Position numbers and translations under genes: made by a program
Assembly: GCF_000494755.1 (NCBI RefSeq)
Contig: NC_022657.1
Span: 4,254,001-4,318,000, forward strand
Source: Amorphoplanes friuliensis DSM 7358
Lineage (GTDB): Bacteria > Actinomycetota > Actinomycetes > Mycobacteriales > Micromonosporaceae
DNA: 64,000 nucleotides
Direction of reading: 5' to 3'
Shown: positions 41,460 to 50,359 of the stretch, one piece after another
How the letters are laid out: each line of letters starts with the position of its first letter
Position numbering within the stretch: the first letter of the stretch is position 1
The notes under the pieces: model-generated
The model's database searches: none
Seen by the model: the letters and a program-made list of their open reading frames with translations, nothing else
Told to the model about the DNA's origin: nothing

Positions 41460-43022
41460 TCAGGCCACGTTCACGGCGGACCAGGCGGCCGCGGTGGTGG
41501 CGTACTCGGTGCTGCCGGCGCCGTAGAGGTCACGGGCGGCGTTGAGGGTGGCGGTCCGGGCCGCGGCGTAGTTCGTGCCCGACGTCATGTAGGTCGTCAG
41601 CGCCTTGTAGAAGATGGCGCCCGCCTTGTCGTTGCCGATGCCGGTCACGGTGCTGCTGTTGCAGGTGGGGCTGTTGTAGGTCACACCGTTGACCGTGGAG
41701 GCGCCGCTGCCGACGGCGAGCAGGAAGAAGGCGTGGTTGCCGACGCCGGAGGAGTAGTGCACGTCGAGGTTCTTGACCGCGGTGCTCCAGCACGCCGCCG
41801 ACTTGCCGTCCTTGCCCGGGTCGTCCATGTAGCGCAGCGGCTCGTGGTCGAAGGCGATGTTCTCGCCGATCAGGTAGTCGCCGGTGTCCTCGGCGTTCGC
41901 CGAGTGGAACTCGACCAGGGAACCGAAGACGTCGCTCATCGACTCGTTGATCCCGCCGGACTCACCGCTGTAGACCAGACCCGCCGTCCGCGAGGTGACG
42001 CCGTGGGTCATCTCGTGCCCGGCGACGTCGAGGGCGGTGAACGGGCCGTAGGTCACGCCGTCGCCGTCCCCGTAGAGCATGCAGAAGCAGCTGTCGGACC
42101 AGCCGGCGTTGTTGTAGCGCGAGCCGTAGTGCACCTTGTTGTAGCTGCCGACGCCGTCACCGGCGATGCCGGAGCGCCCGAACTTCTCGAGGTAGTAGTC
42201 CCAGGTCTCGGCCACGCCGTACTGGGCGTCGACCGCGACGGTCTGATCGTTGGTCAGCTCTCCCGTGCCCCAGACGTTGTCGGCGTCGGTGAAGAGGGTG
42301 CCCTTGCCGATGCGCCGGTTGTTCATGTCGGTCGTGTAGTTGCCGCCCCGCACCGGGTCCTTCAACTGGTACGTGGAACCGGACTTCGTGGTGTCCAGCG
42401 TGACGGTGCCGACGCTGTAGCCGGAGCCGGAACCCTCGACCGTCTGCACCTCGGCCCACTTGTCGACGACCGTGCCCGTCTGCGCGTTCACGAGGACGTG
42501 GGTCACGCCGTCGCCGCCGGCCGGGTCGGTGACCGTGACGACCGTGCGCCAGACCAGGACCGGGGTGGCGGCACGGGCGTCGACCGCGAGGGTGGCGGTC
42601 ACGCCTGCGTTCTTCCCGCCGAGCGCCTTGGCCGCGGCACTGGTCGCCTTCGCCGCGGTGAGTGCGGGTGCGGCCGACAGTGTCAGGGGACGTGTCTGCG
42701 TGCTCGTGACGGCGTTCAGGGCGCCGGTGGGCGTCAGGTGGGCGATGACGTCACCGCTGATCACCGGCAGACCGCGGTACGCGCGGTTGAGGCGTACGTG
42801 GGAGGCGCCGTTCTTCTCGATGATCACGCCGCGGTCCGAGAACGTGTCCGCCGGGCTCGCGGCGAACAGCGCGGCCTGCTTGGCGACGGCGCTCGTGGCC
42901 CGGTCGACGGCGAGGGCGGGGGTGACCGGCGCCGGTCCGGCGGCCTCGCGGGCAGTGGCGGGTGATGCCAGCGCGACCGACGCGACTAGCGTGGTGGCAG
43001 TGACGATGGCTCTGGTGCGCAC
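41460..43022 (-). CDS. Secreted M4 (thermolysin-type) metalloprotease
   Basis: A 520-residue secreted zinc protease. The start is GTG 43022 after AGGAG. A signal peptide (VTATTLVASVALASPATARE) is followed by a long propeptide (FTP and PepSY-like) and a catalytic domain with HEMTHGVTSRTAGL (about residue 336) and the third ligand Glu in GGINESMSDVFGSLVEF. The C-terminal domain has the usual thermolysin segment VKNLDVHYSSGVGNHAFFLL, whose second His stabilises the transition state. No C-terminal accessory domain is present. It is the second secreted metalloprotease in this stretch. Confidence 0.92.
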   Translation of the reverse strand: MRTRAIVTATTLVASVALASPATAREAAGPAPVTPALAVDRATSAVAKQAALFAASPADTFSDRGVIIEKNGASHVRLNRAYRGLPVISGDVIAHLTPTGALNAVTSTQTRPLTLSAAPALTAAKATSAAAKALGGKNAGVTATLAVDARAATPVLVWRTVVTVTDPAGGDGVTHVLVNAQTGTVVDKWAEVQTVEGSGSGYSVGTVTLDTTKSGSTYQLKDPVRGGNYTTDMNNRRIGKGTLFTDADNVWGTGELTNDQTVAVDAQYGVAETWDYYLEKFGRSGIAGDGVGSYNKVHYGSRYNNAGWSDSCFCMLYGDGDGVTYGPFTALDVAGHEMTHGVTSRTAGLVYSGESGGINESMSDVFGSLVEFHSANAEDTGDYLIGENIAFDHEPLRYMDDPGKDGKSAACWSTAVKNLDVHYSSGVGNHAFFLLAVGSGASTVNGVTYNSPTCNSSTVTGIGNDKAGAIFYKALTTYMTSGTNYAAARTATLNAARDLYGAGSTEYATTAAAWSAVNVA

Positions 43023-43207
43023 CGTTTCTCCTCTCGCGCCCGGCCGGGGTACGGCCGGGACCAGATAGAGCTTCGTGAATATCTCTCACGATCGGAAGCC
43101 TTTTGTGTAACAAACGTGTCACGCAGAGGTACATTTACGGACATCACTGACACGAAGACCCCCGCCGATCCCTCAACCGCCCGTCCGGAGCGCCGATAAG
43201 CGGGGAC

Positions 43208-44209
43208 ATGCAATCGGTACCGCGCGTCGGCATCCTCGGTACGGGCTCGTACGTGCCCGACCTCGAGGTCACGAACGACAACCTGGTGGAGCGGGTGACC
43301 GACACCACCTCCGAATGGATCACCCGGAAGACCCTGATCGAGGCCCGGCGGTTCGCCGCGCCCGACGAGGCGACCTCCGACCTGGCCGTCAAGGCCGCGG
43401 TCGCGGCGCTGGACCGGGCCGGGATCAGCGCCGAACGGGTCGACTACCTGATCGTGTCGACGTCGACCGGTGACTCGCCGCAGCCGCCGACCGCGTCCCT
43501 GGTGCAGCACGCCATCGGGGCGTACCGGGCGGCGGCGTTCGACATCAACGTCGTCTGCGCCGGTTTTGTCTTCGGTCTCGCGCTCGCCAACAGCCTCGTC
43601 GCGACCCGGCCCGACGCCGTGGTGCTGGTCGTGGCGGCTGACGTCTACTCGCGGATCCTCGACTTCGACGACCGTCGCACCGCCATCCTGTTCGGCGACG
43701 GTGCCGGAGCCGCCGTGGTCGGTGCCGTGCCCGCGCCGTACGGGCTGGTCGACCTCGAACTGGTCACGCGCGGCGACGCGCACGAGCTGATCCACGTCAA
43801 GGCCGGTGGCAGCCGCCTGCCGGCCTCCGCCGAGACCGTGGCCGACGGCGACCACTTCTTCCGCATGAACGGCCGCGGTGTCCGCGACTTCGTCATGGCC
43901 GGTGTCCCGCCGGTGCTCGCCGACCTGCTCAAGCGGGCCGGTTTCACCGCGGAGGACGTCAAGCACTTCGTCCCGCACCAGGCCAACGGCGTGATGATCG
44001 AGGAGCTGGTCGAGGCCGCCGGTCTGGGCTCGGCCCGGACCCACCTGGTCCTGGACCGTTACGGCAACACCGGCAGCGCCTCCGCCGCGATCGCGCTCGA
44101 CGTCGCCGCCCGCTCCGGTGAGCTGCACGACGAGGAGCTCGTCCTGATCGCCGGCTTCGGCGGCGGCATGTCGGTGGGCGCGGCCCTCCTGCGCTGGTAC
44201 GAGCGTTAG
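43208..44209 (+). CDS. Stand-alone 3-oxoacyl-ACP synthase III (FabH-like)
   Basis: A 333-residue KAS III enzyme with the full triad: Cys in DINVVCAGFVFGLALANS (about residue 117), His in FVPHQANGVMIEEL and Asn in DRYGNTGSASAAIAL. It condenses an acyl-CoA with malonyl-ACP or makes related bonds. No acyl carrier protein, malonyl transferase or other fatty-acid gene adjoins it, so it may prime a specialised pathway elsewhere or act on unusual acyl-CoAs. The promoter gap with the divergent M4 gene has a small dyad (CGTGA-N7-TCACG, 43074-43090). Confidence 0.88.
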   Translation: MQSVPRVGILGTGSYVPDLEVTNDNLVERVTDTTSEWITRKTLIEARRFAAPDEATSDLAVKAAVAALDRAGISAERVDYLIVSTSTGDSPQPPTASLVQHAIGAYRAAAFDINVVCAGFVFGLALANSLVATRPDAVVLVVAADVYSRILDFDDRRTAILFGDGAGAAVVGAVPAPYGLVDLELVTRGDAHELIHVKAGGSRLPASAETVADGDHFFRMNGRGVRDFVMAGVPPVLADLLKRAGFTAEDVKHFVPHQANGVMIEELVEAAGLGSARTHLVLDRYGNTGSASAAIALDVAARSGELHDEELVLIAGFGGGMSVGAALLRWYER

Positions 44210-45354
44210 CGGCTCATCCGGGCACCGAGGAAGAAGATGCCCGGTACGGTCTCGAAGCCCGCACTGCGGTTGGCCTCGAGCGTCGAGCTCTTGATCGTCA
44301 GCGTGCCGGTGCGGTCGTTGCTCACGAAGAAGATCGCCCCGCCGCCCTCGTTGGCCCGGTTGTCCCGTACGACCGTGCCGGCGAGGTTCACGGCGAACTT
44401 GTCACCGTCGGTGTAGATCGCCCCGCCGGACCCGCCGCCCGGTGTGCCGCCGCGGGCCGGGTTGGCTCCCTTCCCGATGGCCTTGTTGCCGGTGAAGACG
44501 CTGTTCAGCACGGTCCACGAGACACCGATGCTGCTCAGGGCGCCGCCGTTCGAGCAGATCCCGCCGGTGAAGGTGCTGTGGACGATGTAGACCGGTTTGC
44601 CTTGTGACTGGGACAGCACGCGGATCGCCGCACCGCCGAGGTCCGGGCCGGTGCTGTCGCAGCGGTTGCCGGTGAACCGCGAGTTGACCACCTTGAGCCG
44701 GCCGCCGCGGACGAAGATCGCACCCCCGCCGCCGCCCTCGAGTTTCTCGCCGGTCGCGTTGCCGTTCCGGAACGCCAGGTTCTGCACGGTCAGCCGTGGT
44801 ATCGCCTGGTCCTGGCAGTGCGACGTGGTGAAGCGCTGCGCCTCGTCGCACGTGTTCTGGTACAGGATCCGGCGTCTGCCGTCGCCGCTGAGCGTGACGC
44901 GGCCACCGCCGTCGAGCACCACCGCCGGGCCGTGATCGTTGCGGACCTTGGCGGTGGCCTTCATCGTGATCGTCACCGGCGCCGGCCCGCAGTCGAAGGT
45001 GATCACGCCACCGGCCGCGACCGCCTTGACCACTGCCGCCGAGGTGCAGCTCGCGGCTGTGCCCGTACCGATGACCCTGTCGGGTTTGCTGGTGTCCACG
45101 GCCCTGGCCTCGGCCGGGACGGAGGCCTTCCCGCCGGGGTTGCCGGGACTGGGCAGGGCAGCGACCTTGGCGGGTGACGATGACGACGGGACCGCCGACG
45201 GTGCCGGCGAGGAAGGACGCGCGCTCGGCGCGGCCGGAGCCGGGGCGAGCGACGGCGCGACAAAAGCCGGCGCCGGCGCGGCGGGCGGGGGAGGCGACGA
45301 CCCGCACCCGGCGAGCAGCAGCGCACAGCTCAATACCGAGATCCTGGAATGCAC
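44206..45354 (-). CDS. Beta-helix lipoprotein
   Basis: A 382-residue lipoprotein. The signal peptide ends in the lipobox LLAGC, with the Cys near residue 17, and a long Pro/Ala/Ser linker (about 20-75) separates it from a right-handed beta-helix domain with ladders of short strands: VQNLAFRNGNATGEKLEG, VVNSRFTGNRC, TVLNSVFTGNKAIGKG and LTIKSSTLEANRS. This is the polymorphic-outer-membrane/pectate-lyase-like repeat fold. Catalytic residues of a lyase are not evident, so it may bind rather than cut polysaccharide. The start is GTG. Confidence 0.72.
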   Translation of the reverse strand: MHSRISVLSCALLLAGCGSSPPPPAAPAPAFVAPSLAPAPAAPSARPSSPAPSAVPSSSSPAKVAALPSPGNPGGKASVPAEARAVDTSKPDRVIGTGTAASCTSAAVVKAVAAGGVITFDCGPAPVTITMKATAKVRNDHGPAVVLDGGGRVTLSGDGRRRILYQNTCDEAQRFTTSHCQDQAIPRLTVQNLAFRNGNATGEKLEGGGGGAIFVRGGRLKVVNSRFTGNRCDSTGPDLGGAAIRVLSQSQGKPVYIVHSTFTGGICSNGGALSSIGVSWTVLNSVFTGNKAIGKGANPARGGTPGGGSGGAIYTDGDKFAVNLAGTVVRDNRANEGGGAIFFVSNDRTGTLTIKSSTLEANRSAGFETVPGIFFLGARMSR

Positions 45355-45452
45355 CGGCCGATACTAAGACGCGAAGTGTCGATCCGGGCGGGGCTGCTTC
45401 GTCGTGATGCTGACCGGGCCCGCCAGAGGCCCTGGACGAACGGACTGACGAG

Positions 45453-45809
45453 ATGGCCAAGTACCTGATCCTCATCTACGGCGACGAGAAGGAGTGGGCG
45501 GCGGCTACGCCGGAGGAGCGGAAGCAGAAAGAGGCTGCGCACCTGGCGTTCATGGCCGCGGCGGGCTCCCGGGTCGTCGGCGGCGAAGAGCTCATGCCGC
45601 CGGACACCGCGACCACCGTGCGGCGCGGCGACGCGGACCGGCCCGCCGTCACCGACGGCCCGTTCCTCGAGACCAAGGAGGTGCTGGGCGGCTTCTACGT
45701 GCTGGAGGCGGCGGACCTCGACGAGGTGATCGCCCTGGCCGCGACGCTGCCCGAGGTCGCGGCGGCCCACAGCGGCGTGGAGATCCGGCCCCTCGTGGAC
45801 CACTCCTGA
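45453..45809 (+). CDS. DGPF/YciI-related protein
   Basis: A 118-residue protein of the YCII-related (DGPF) family, with MAKYLILIYGDEKEW at the start and AVTDGPFLETKEVLGGFYVL carrying the DGPF signature. DGPF proteins are regular neighbours of ECF42 sigma factors and are thought to take part in their control, although the mechanism is not settled. The stop codon TGA overlaps a CTG that seems to start the sigma-factor frame, so translation is probably coupled. Confidence 0.88.
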   Translation: MAKYLILIYGDEKEWAAATPEERKQKEAAHLAFMAAAGSRVVGGEELMPPDTATTVRRGDADRPAVTDGPFLETKEVLGGFYVLEAADLDEVIALAATLPEVAAAHSGVEIRPLVDHS

Positions 45810-47020
45810 ACGCTGGGATCGGTGAGGCGGTAGCGCACGCGCACCGTCGCGAGTGGGCCAAGGTGCTCGCCGCGACGGTGCGTGTCACCCGCGACCTCGA
45901 CCTCGCCGAGGAGTGCACCCAGGAGGCGTACGCCGAGGCGCTGCGGAACTGGCCGGTGCACGGCATCCCGGCCCGGCCCGGCGCCTGGCTCACCACGGTC
46001 GCCCGCAACCGCGCCACCGACGTGCTGCGCCGGGAGTCGGCGCTGCGCCGGGTGCTGCCACTGCTCGTCCTGGACGAGCCGGTCGCGGGTCCGGCGCACG
46101 ACGACCGGCTGCGGCTGATCTTCACCTGCTGTCACCCGGCGCTGTCACCGGACGCCCGGGTGGCGCTGACGCTGCGGCTGCTGTGCGGGCTGTCGACGGC
46201 CGAGGTGGCCCGGGCGTTCCTGGTGCCGGAGACGACGATGGCCGCCCGCATCACCCGGGCCAAGAAGAAGATCGCGGCCGCGCGCATCCCGTACCGGGTG
46301 CCGGGCCCGGGGGAACTGGGCGAGCGTCTCGGTGCCGTCCTGGCCGTGGTGCACCTGGTCTTCACCACCGGGCACAGCGCGCCGACCGGGGCCGCACTCA
46401 GGCGGCACGATCTGGTCGAGGCGGGGCTCGACCTGGCCCGCATGCTGCACCGTCTGCTGCCCGCCGAGCCGGAGGTCGCCGGTCTGCTCGCGCTGCTCCT
46501 GCTGACCGACGCGCGGCGCGACACCCGGACCACCGCCGACGGCAGGCTGCTGCTCCTCGCCGACCAGGACCGGTCCCGCTGGGACCGCGGGCAGATCGCC
46601 GAGGGTACGGCCCTGCTCACCGAGTCGCTGAGCGGCGGACCCCCGACCCGGTACGCGGTGCAGGCCGCGATCGCCGCCGTCTACACCGAGGCTCCGACCT
46701 GGGACGACACCGACTGGACGGAGATCACCGGTCTCTACGAGGTGCTGCTGCGCCTCTGGCCGTCACCCGTGGTGGCCCTCAACCGCGCCGTGGCCATCGG
46801 CCTGCGCGACGGGCCGCAAGCGGGACTCGACGCGCTGGCACCCCTGCTGGACGAGCCCGCCCTGGCCACCTACGGCTACCTCAGCGCGGCGCGGGCCGAC
46901 TTCCTGCGCCGGCTCGGGCGGCGCGCGGAGGCCGTCACCGCGTACACGGAGGCTCTGGCCCTGACCGGCAACGAGGTCGAGCGGGCTTTCCTGGCCGGGC
47001 GTCTGGCCGAGCTCGGTTAA
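45806..47020 (+). CDS. ECF sigma factor (ECF42/SigJ-like) with C-terminal extension
   Basis: About 404 residues. Sigma region 2 is AEECTQEAYAEALRNWPVHG with PGAWLTTVARNRATDVLRRE. Region 4 is LTLRLLCGLSTAEVARAFLV and TMAARITRAKKKI. A long C-terminal extension with TPR-like helices (NRAVAIGLRDGPQAGLDALA) is typical of ECF42. The frame has no ATG, GTG or TTG before the sigma region. The only candidate at the expected place is CTG 45806, which overlaps the DGPF stop as CTGA. A sequencing error, a true CTG start or a frameshifted DGPF-sigma fusion would all fit. I used CTG 45806. Confidence 0.72.
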   Translation: MNAGIGEAVAHAHRREWAKVLAATVRVTRDLDLAEECTQEAYAEALRNWPVHGIPARPGAWLTTVARNRATDVLRRESALRRVLPLLVLDEPVAGPAHDDRLRLIFTCCHPALSPDARVALTLRLLCGLSTAEVARAFLVPETTMAARITRAKKKIAAARIPYRVPGPGELGERLGAVLAVVHLVFTTGHSAPTGAALRRHDLVEAGLDLARMLHRLLPAEPEVAGLLALLLLTDARRDTRTTADGRLLLLADQDRSRWDRGQIAEGTALLTESLSGGPPTRYAVQAAIAAVYTEAPTWDDTDWTEITGLYEVLLRLWPSPVVALNRAVAIGLRDGPQAGLDALAPLLDEPALATYGYLSAARADFLRRLGRRAEAVTAYTEALALTGNEVERAFLAGRLAELG

Positions 47021-47853
47021 TCCCAGTCGGGGCGGACCGCGCCGGGCCGGGAGAAGGCGGCGAAGTCGGTGGTGTCGCGGAACGCGGGGATCCGGTAGAG
47101 CGCACGGGCGTACGACCACAGGTGCGGGTGGACGTGCAGGCCGGGGCTGACGGTCCGGCCGGCGTTCACACCCACGTCGTACCGGACGAGCGTCACCCAG
47201 AGCCGGATGTCGGCCTCGGTCAGGTCGTCACCGATCAGGTAGCGCGAGCCGGACAGGTGTTCGTCGAGCTGCTCGAACGCCTCCAGCAGCGCGGACCGGG
47301 CCGCACCCGGTCTCGCGGCGGCGCCGGCGCCGTGGTTGACGGCCGGGCCGAGCCACCGGTCCAGCTCCTCGATCCGCTCCCGGTGACGTTCCGGGTACGT
47401 GTCCACGACCGGCGTCGCGAGGTGCCGGAAGCGGGTGGCGAGGTCGATGCCGATGGTCGCGCAGTCGTTGCTGACCAGCCGGGCGTTCTCGCGGTCCCAC
47501 AACGCCGGCACCGAGACGTGGCCGTCGAAGTTCTCCTCGGTGGCGTCGTAGGCCTCGCGCAGCAGCGTGAAGCCGTTCACCGGGTCCGGACCGTAGCGTT
47601 CGCGGAACGCCCACCCGCGCCCGTCACGGTCACCGTCGACGAAGGACATGCCGACAACGTCCTCGAGCCCGGACAGGGCCCGGGTGATCGCCACGCGCTG
47701 CGACCAGGGGCAGAACCAGCCGCCGTACACGTGATAGCGGAACGGTCGCGCGTCTCCGGTGATGCGGCCGGTGAAGCGCAGCAGCGGTCCGGGTGTGTCG
47801 GGGATCGCGTACTCGCCGTGGGTGGCGGTGTCGACGGGGGAGGCCAGCATCAT
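47017..47853 (-). CDS. Glutathionyl-hydroquinone reductase-like protein (YqjG/GST)
   Basis: A 278-residue member of the xi-class GST family (YqjG/Ecm4), with the catalytic Cys in GGWFCPWSQRVAI. The C-terminal helical domain has IDLATRFRHLATP and EHLSGSRYLIGDDLTEADIRL. In actinomycetes the thiol is probably mycothiol rather than glutathione, and the enzyme would reduce thiol-hydroquinone conjugates or act on other adducts. The ATG pair at 47850-47853 gives the start. Its stop overlaps the ECF gene end (TTAA). Confidence 0.85.
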   Translation of the reverse strand: MMLASPVDTATHGEYAIPDTPGPLLRFTGRITGDARPFRYHVYGGWFCPWSQRVAITRALSGLEDVVGMSFVDGDRDGRGWAFRERYGPDPVNGFTLLREAYDATEENFDGHVSVPALWDRENARLVSNDCATIGIDLATRFRHLATPVVDTYPERHRERIEELDRWLGPAVNHGAGAAARPGAARSALLEAFEQLDEHLSGSRYLIGDDLTEADIRLWVTLVRYDVGVNAGRTVSPGLHVHPHLWSYARALYRIPAFRDTTDFAAFSRPGAVRPDWD

Positions 47854-47863
47854 CCGCGGAAGC

Positions 47864-49099
47864 CTAGTTCTGGGTCGCCTGAACGGCCATCCGCGACCAG
47901 CGCATCGCATCCATGACGGTGCCCGTGAGGTCGTCGCCGGAGTACGCCGCCGCCACCTCGGCCAGGTCGCCCCGCTCGTACGCGTTGACCACCCGCAGCA
48001 CCTGACCGATCGGTCCCGTACCCCGTTCGAGCGCACCGGCGATGTCCGGGCTCAGCGGCAGCTGGTGTGCCATCGCGGCGTTGGAGAGGCCGAGCATGCC
48101 GGCCACCGCCCCGATCAGCCCGGCCATGAACGCGGCGTCCGCACTGGCGCCGAAGGCCACCGCGACGTTCTCGCACAGGCGGGCCCGGGTCAGCGCCTCG
48201 GCCATCTGGACCTCGGTGGCCTCGGCCACGTCGTCGACGACCATCAGCATGGCCCACTGCCGGATGTGCGCGATGCCGAGCATGACCACGGCCTGGCGTA
48301 CCGAGGAGATCTTGGTGGTGGCACCGACCGCGGCCGAGTTGCTGGCCCGCAGGACCCGCATGGTCAGCGCGGGGTCCCCGGCGATGATCGACAGGATCCG
48401 CTCGAGGTCGGTGTCGGCGGCGCTGAGGGCGCCGAGGAGCTCCAGGCGGCGCAACCGCGACGGGGTCAGGCTGGTGGCGGTCAGGACCTGGGGCCGGCTG
48501 AGCACGTACCCCTGGCGCAGCTCGAAGCCGTACCGGTTGCTCAGCGCCAGGTGCTCACCCGTCTCCAGGCCCTCGGCGACGATCTGGATCCCCGGGTACG
48601 CCCGGCAGGCCGCGACGATCTCGTCGAGGTGCGTGAGGTCGCCCTCGAGCAGGTCGAGCTTGACGAACGAGGCCAGCGGCAGCAGCTTCTCGTGGCCGGA
48701 ACCCCAGACGAAGTCGTCCAGCGCGATCCTGTACCCCTGCCCGACGAGCGCGGTGACACCCGCGATCACCTCGTCGTCCACGGCGACCGTCTCCAGCACC
48801 TCCAGCACCACGTGGTCCGGGCCGAACGGCAGGACCAGCTCACCGGTGAGGAACTCCCGGGTCAGGTTGATGAAGCAGGTCCGGTCGCCGACGACCTCGT
48901 CGATGCCGAACTCGGTGAAGGTGTTGACGATGACCTGGCTGGTCGCGTACGTGTCGCGGCGGCCGGCGTCGACTGCGTCCATGCTGCCGCGGAACAGCAG
49001 CTCGTAGGCGACCACATCGCCGGTCACGTCGAAGATCGGCTGCCGGCCGACGTGCACGAGCTGAGTGCCCGGCAGGGGGAACGGCAACGTTGGGTTCAC
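47864..49099 (-). CDS. EAL-HDOD signalling protein (YuxH-like)
   Basis: A 411-residue protein with an N-terminal EAL-like domain and a C-terminal HDOD domain. The EAL signature is YELLFRG, so the catalytic Glu-Ala-Leu is degenerate and cyclic-di-GMP hydrolysis is unlikely. The TIM-barrel still shows GYRIALDDFVWG and IVAEGLETGEHLAL. The HDOD half has LSIIAGDPALTMRVLRASN and AVVMLGIAHIRQWAMLMVV. Such proteins are signal-transduction adaptors in many bacteria. I chose GTG 49099 because the upstream GTG would overlap the methyltransferase gene. Confidence 0.85.
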   Translation of the reverse strand: MNPTLPFPLPGTQLVHVGRQPIFDVTGDVVAYELLFRGSMDAVDAGRRDTYATSQVIVNTFTEFGIDEVVGDRTCFINLTREFLTGELVLPFGPDHVVLEVLETVAVDDEVIAGVTALVGQGYRIALDDFVWGSGHEKLLPLASFVKLDLLEGDLTHLDEIVAACRAYPGIQIVAEGLETGEHLALSNRYGFELRQGYVLSRPQVLTATSLTPSRLRRLELLGALSAADTDLERILSIIAGDPALTMRVLRASNSAAVGATTKISSVRQAVVMLGIAHIRQWAMLMVVDDVAEATEVQMAEALTRARLCENVAVAFGASADAAFMAGLIGAVAGMLGLSNAAMAHQLPLSPDIAGALERGTGPIGQVLRVVNAYERGDLAEVAAAYSGDDLTGTVMDAMRWSRMAVQATQN

Positions 49100-49151
49100 G
49101 GCTTGATTGATCGGCCGGACCGGCCCTCGGTTGAGACTTCTGCGACCGTCA

Positions 49152-49976
49152 TCACCCGAGGGTCGCACGAAGGGCGTAGATCAGCGGCAGTTTCGGTGCC
49201 GGCAGCCGCCACCAGCCGCTCGCGGCCTGTTCCATCTGCGGCCAGCGCGGCCAGGGCAGCTCGTCGCTCTCCCGCAACGACCGGACAGTCAGCCCGGCGC
49301 CGGTCAGCGCGGTGACGACCTCGCCCAGCCCGTGCGCCCACTCGTAACTGGTCGTGGCCTCGACCAGCTCCGGCCCGTCGGTGTAGGTCCGCGTCGCGTC
49401 GAGCGTCACCGGCCCGCGCCCGCCGATGACGTCGTTGCGCAGCGCCAGCGTGTCGTCGTCGCCCCGCGGCACCAGACCCAGGCCGGTCAGGACCGGATGG
49501 AACTCCACGACATACACCTGCCCGCCGGGACGCAGCAGCCCCGCGAGCACCGCCGCCCACTCCCGCAGGTCCGGCAGGTAACAGAGCGCACCCTTACCCG
49601 TGTAGATCACGTCGAAGCGGCGGTCGCCGAGAGCCTCCCGCGCGTCGTAGACGTTCGCGTGGACGTACTCGATCTCCAGCCCGGCGTCCGCGGCCAGCCT
49701 CCGGGCCGCGTCCACCGCGGCCCCCGACAGATCAAGTCCGGTCACCGTACGCGCACCGCGCCGGACGAACGCAGCCGTCTCGGTCCCGAGGTGCGACTGC
49801 AGGTGCAGCACGTCCCGTCCCGTGAGGTCGCCGAGGTCCTCCCACTCGTAGGCGGCGAACCACGCGGCGGGATCACGCCCCTCGACGTCGTAGAAACGGC
49901 TCGCCAGGTGGATCGGTGTGCGCTCGTCCCAGTTCGCCTCGATGGCCGCCATGAGGCGCCGGTCGCCGGTCTCCAT
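49152..49976 (-). CDS. Class I SAM-dependent methyltransferase
   Basis: A 274-residue methyltransferase. The SAM-binding motif reads GRDVLHLQSHLGTETAAFVR, with the acidic motif II TVTGLDLSGAAVDAARRL and motif III-IV FDVIYTGKGALCYLPDL. The start METGDRRL overlaps the SnoaL stop (TGATG), and a second ATG eight codons later is possible. The substrate is unknown; neighbours are a SnoaL-like protein and an NAD-dependent epimerase, so a small-molecule role is likely. Confidence 0.85.
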   Translation of the reverse strand: METGDRRLMAAIEANWDERTPIHLASRFYDVEGRDPAAWFAAYEWEDLGDLTGRDVLHLQSHLGTETAAFVRRGARTVTGLDLSGAAVDAARRLAADAGLEIEYVHANVYDAREALGDRRFDVIYTGKGALCYLPDLREWAAVLAGLLRPGGQVYVVEFHPVLTGLGLVPRGDDDTLALRNDVIGGRGPVTLDATRTYTDGPELVEATTSYEWAHGLGEVVTALTGAGLTVRSLRESDELPWPRWPQMEQAASGWWRLPAPKLPLIYALRATLG

Positions 49977-50338
49977 CAACGCGGAGTGTTCTGGTCGTGA
50001 AGCAGCAGCCAGGTGTCGCCGTTGCGAACGAAGACCAGCGTGAGCAGGTAACTGAGCTCGTACGGCTGCCCGTTGCCGTCCAGATCGTGGTAGTCCACCG
50101 CGAAGATCGCCACACCGGTGTCCCCGGCCGTGGTGCTGCGCTGCAGGTCCAGCTCCCAGCTCCAGTCGGGGTCGTCGAACCATCCCCGGTGGAAGGCGGC
50201 GACCTCTTCCCGACCGCTCAGCAGCTTGCCGTTCGGCATGATCAGGCTGACCTCGTCGTGCACGGTCGAGAGATAGCCGTCGAGGTCCCGTTTCCCGATG
50301 GTCGTCAGGTGCAGATTGACTGCCGCAGTGAAATCCAT
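49976..50338 (-). CDS. SnoaL-like (NTF2-fold) protein
   Basis: A 120-residue single-domain protein of the SnoaL/NTF2-like fold: helix MDFTAAVNLHLTTIGKRDLD then YLSTVHDEVSLIMPNGKLLS and FVRNGDTWLLLHDQNTPR. The fold serves polyketide cyclases, isomerases and many stress proteins. It is coupled to the methyltransferase by a TGATG overlap and follows the epimerase after 21 bases, suggesting one operon of three genes. Confidence 0.78.
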   Translation of the reverse strand: MDFTAAVNLHLTTIGKRDLDGYLSTVHDEVSLIMPNGKLLSGREEVAAFHRGWFDDPDWSWELDLQRSTTAGDTGVAIFAVDYHDLDGNGQPYELSYLLTLVFVRNGDTWLLLHDQNTPR

Positions 50339-50359
50339 GGCCGCATCATGCCCTGTTTG

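Noticed and set aside
47864-49099. Active cyclic-di-GMP phosphodiesterase
   Set aside because: The EAL motif reads ELL, so hydrolysis is unlikely.
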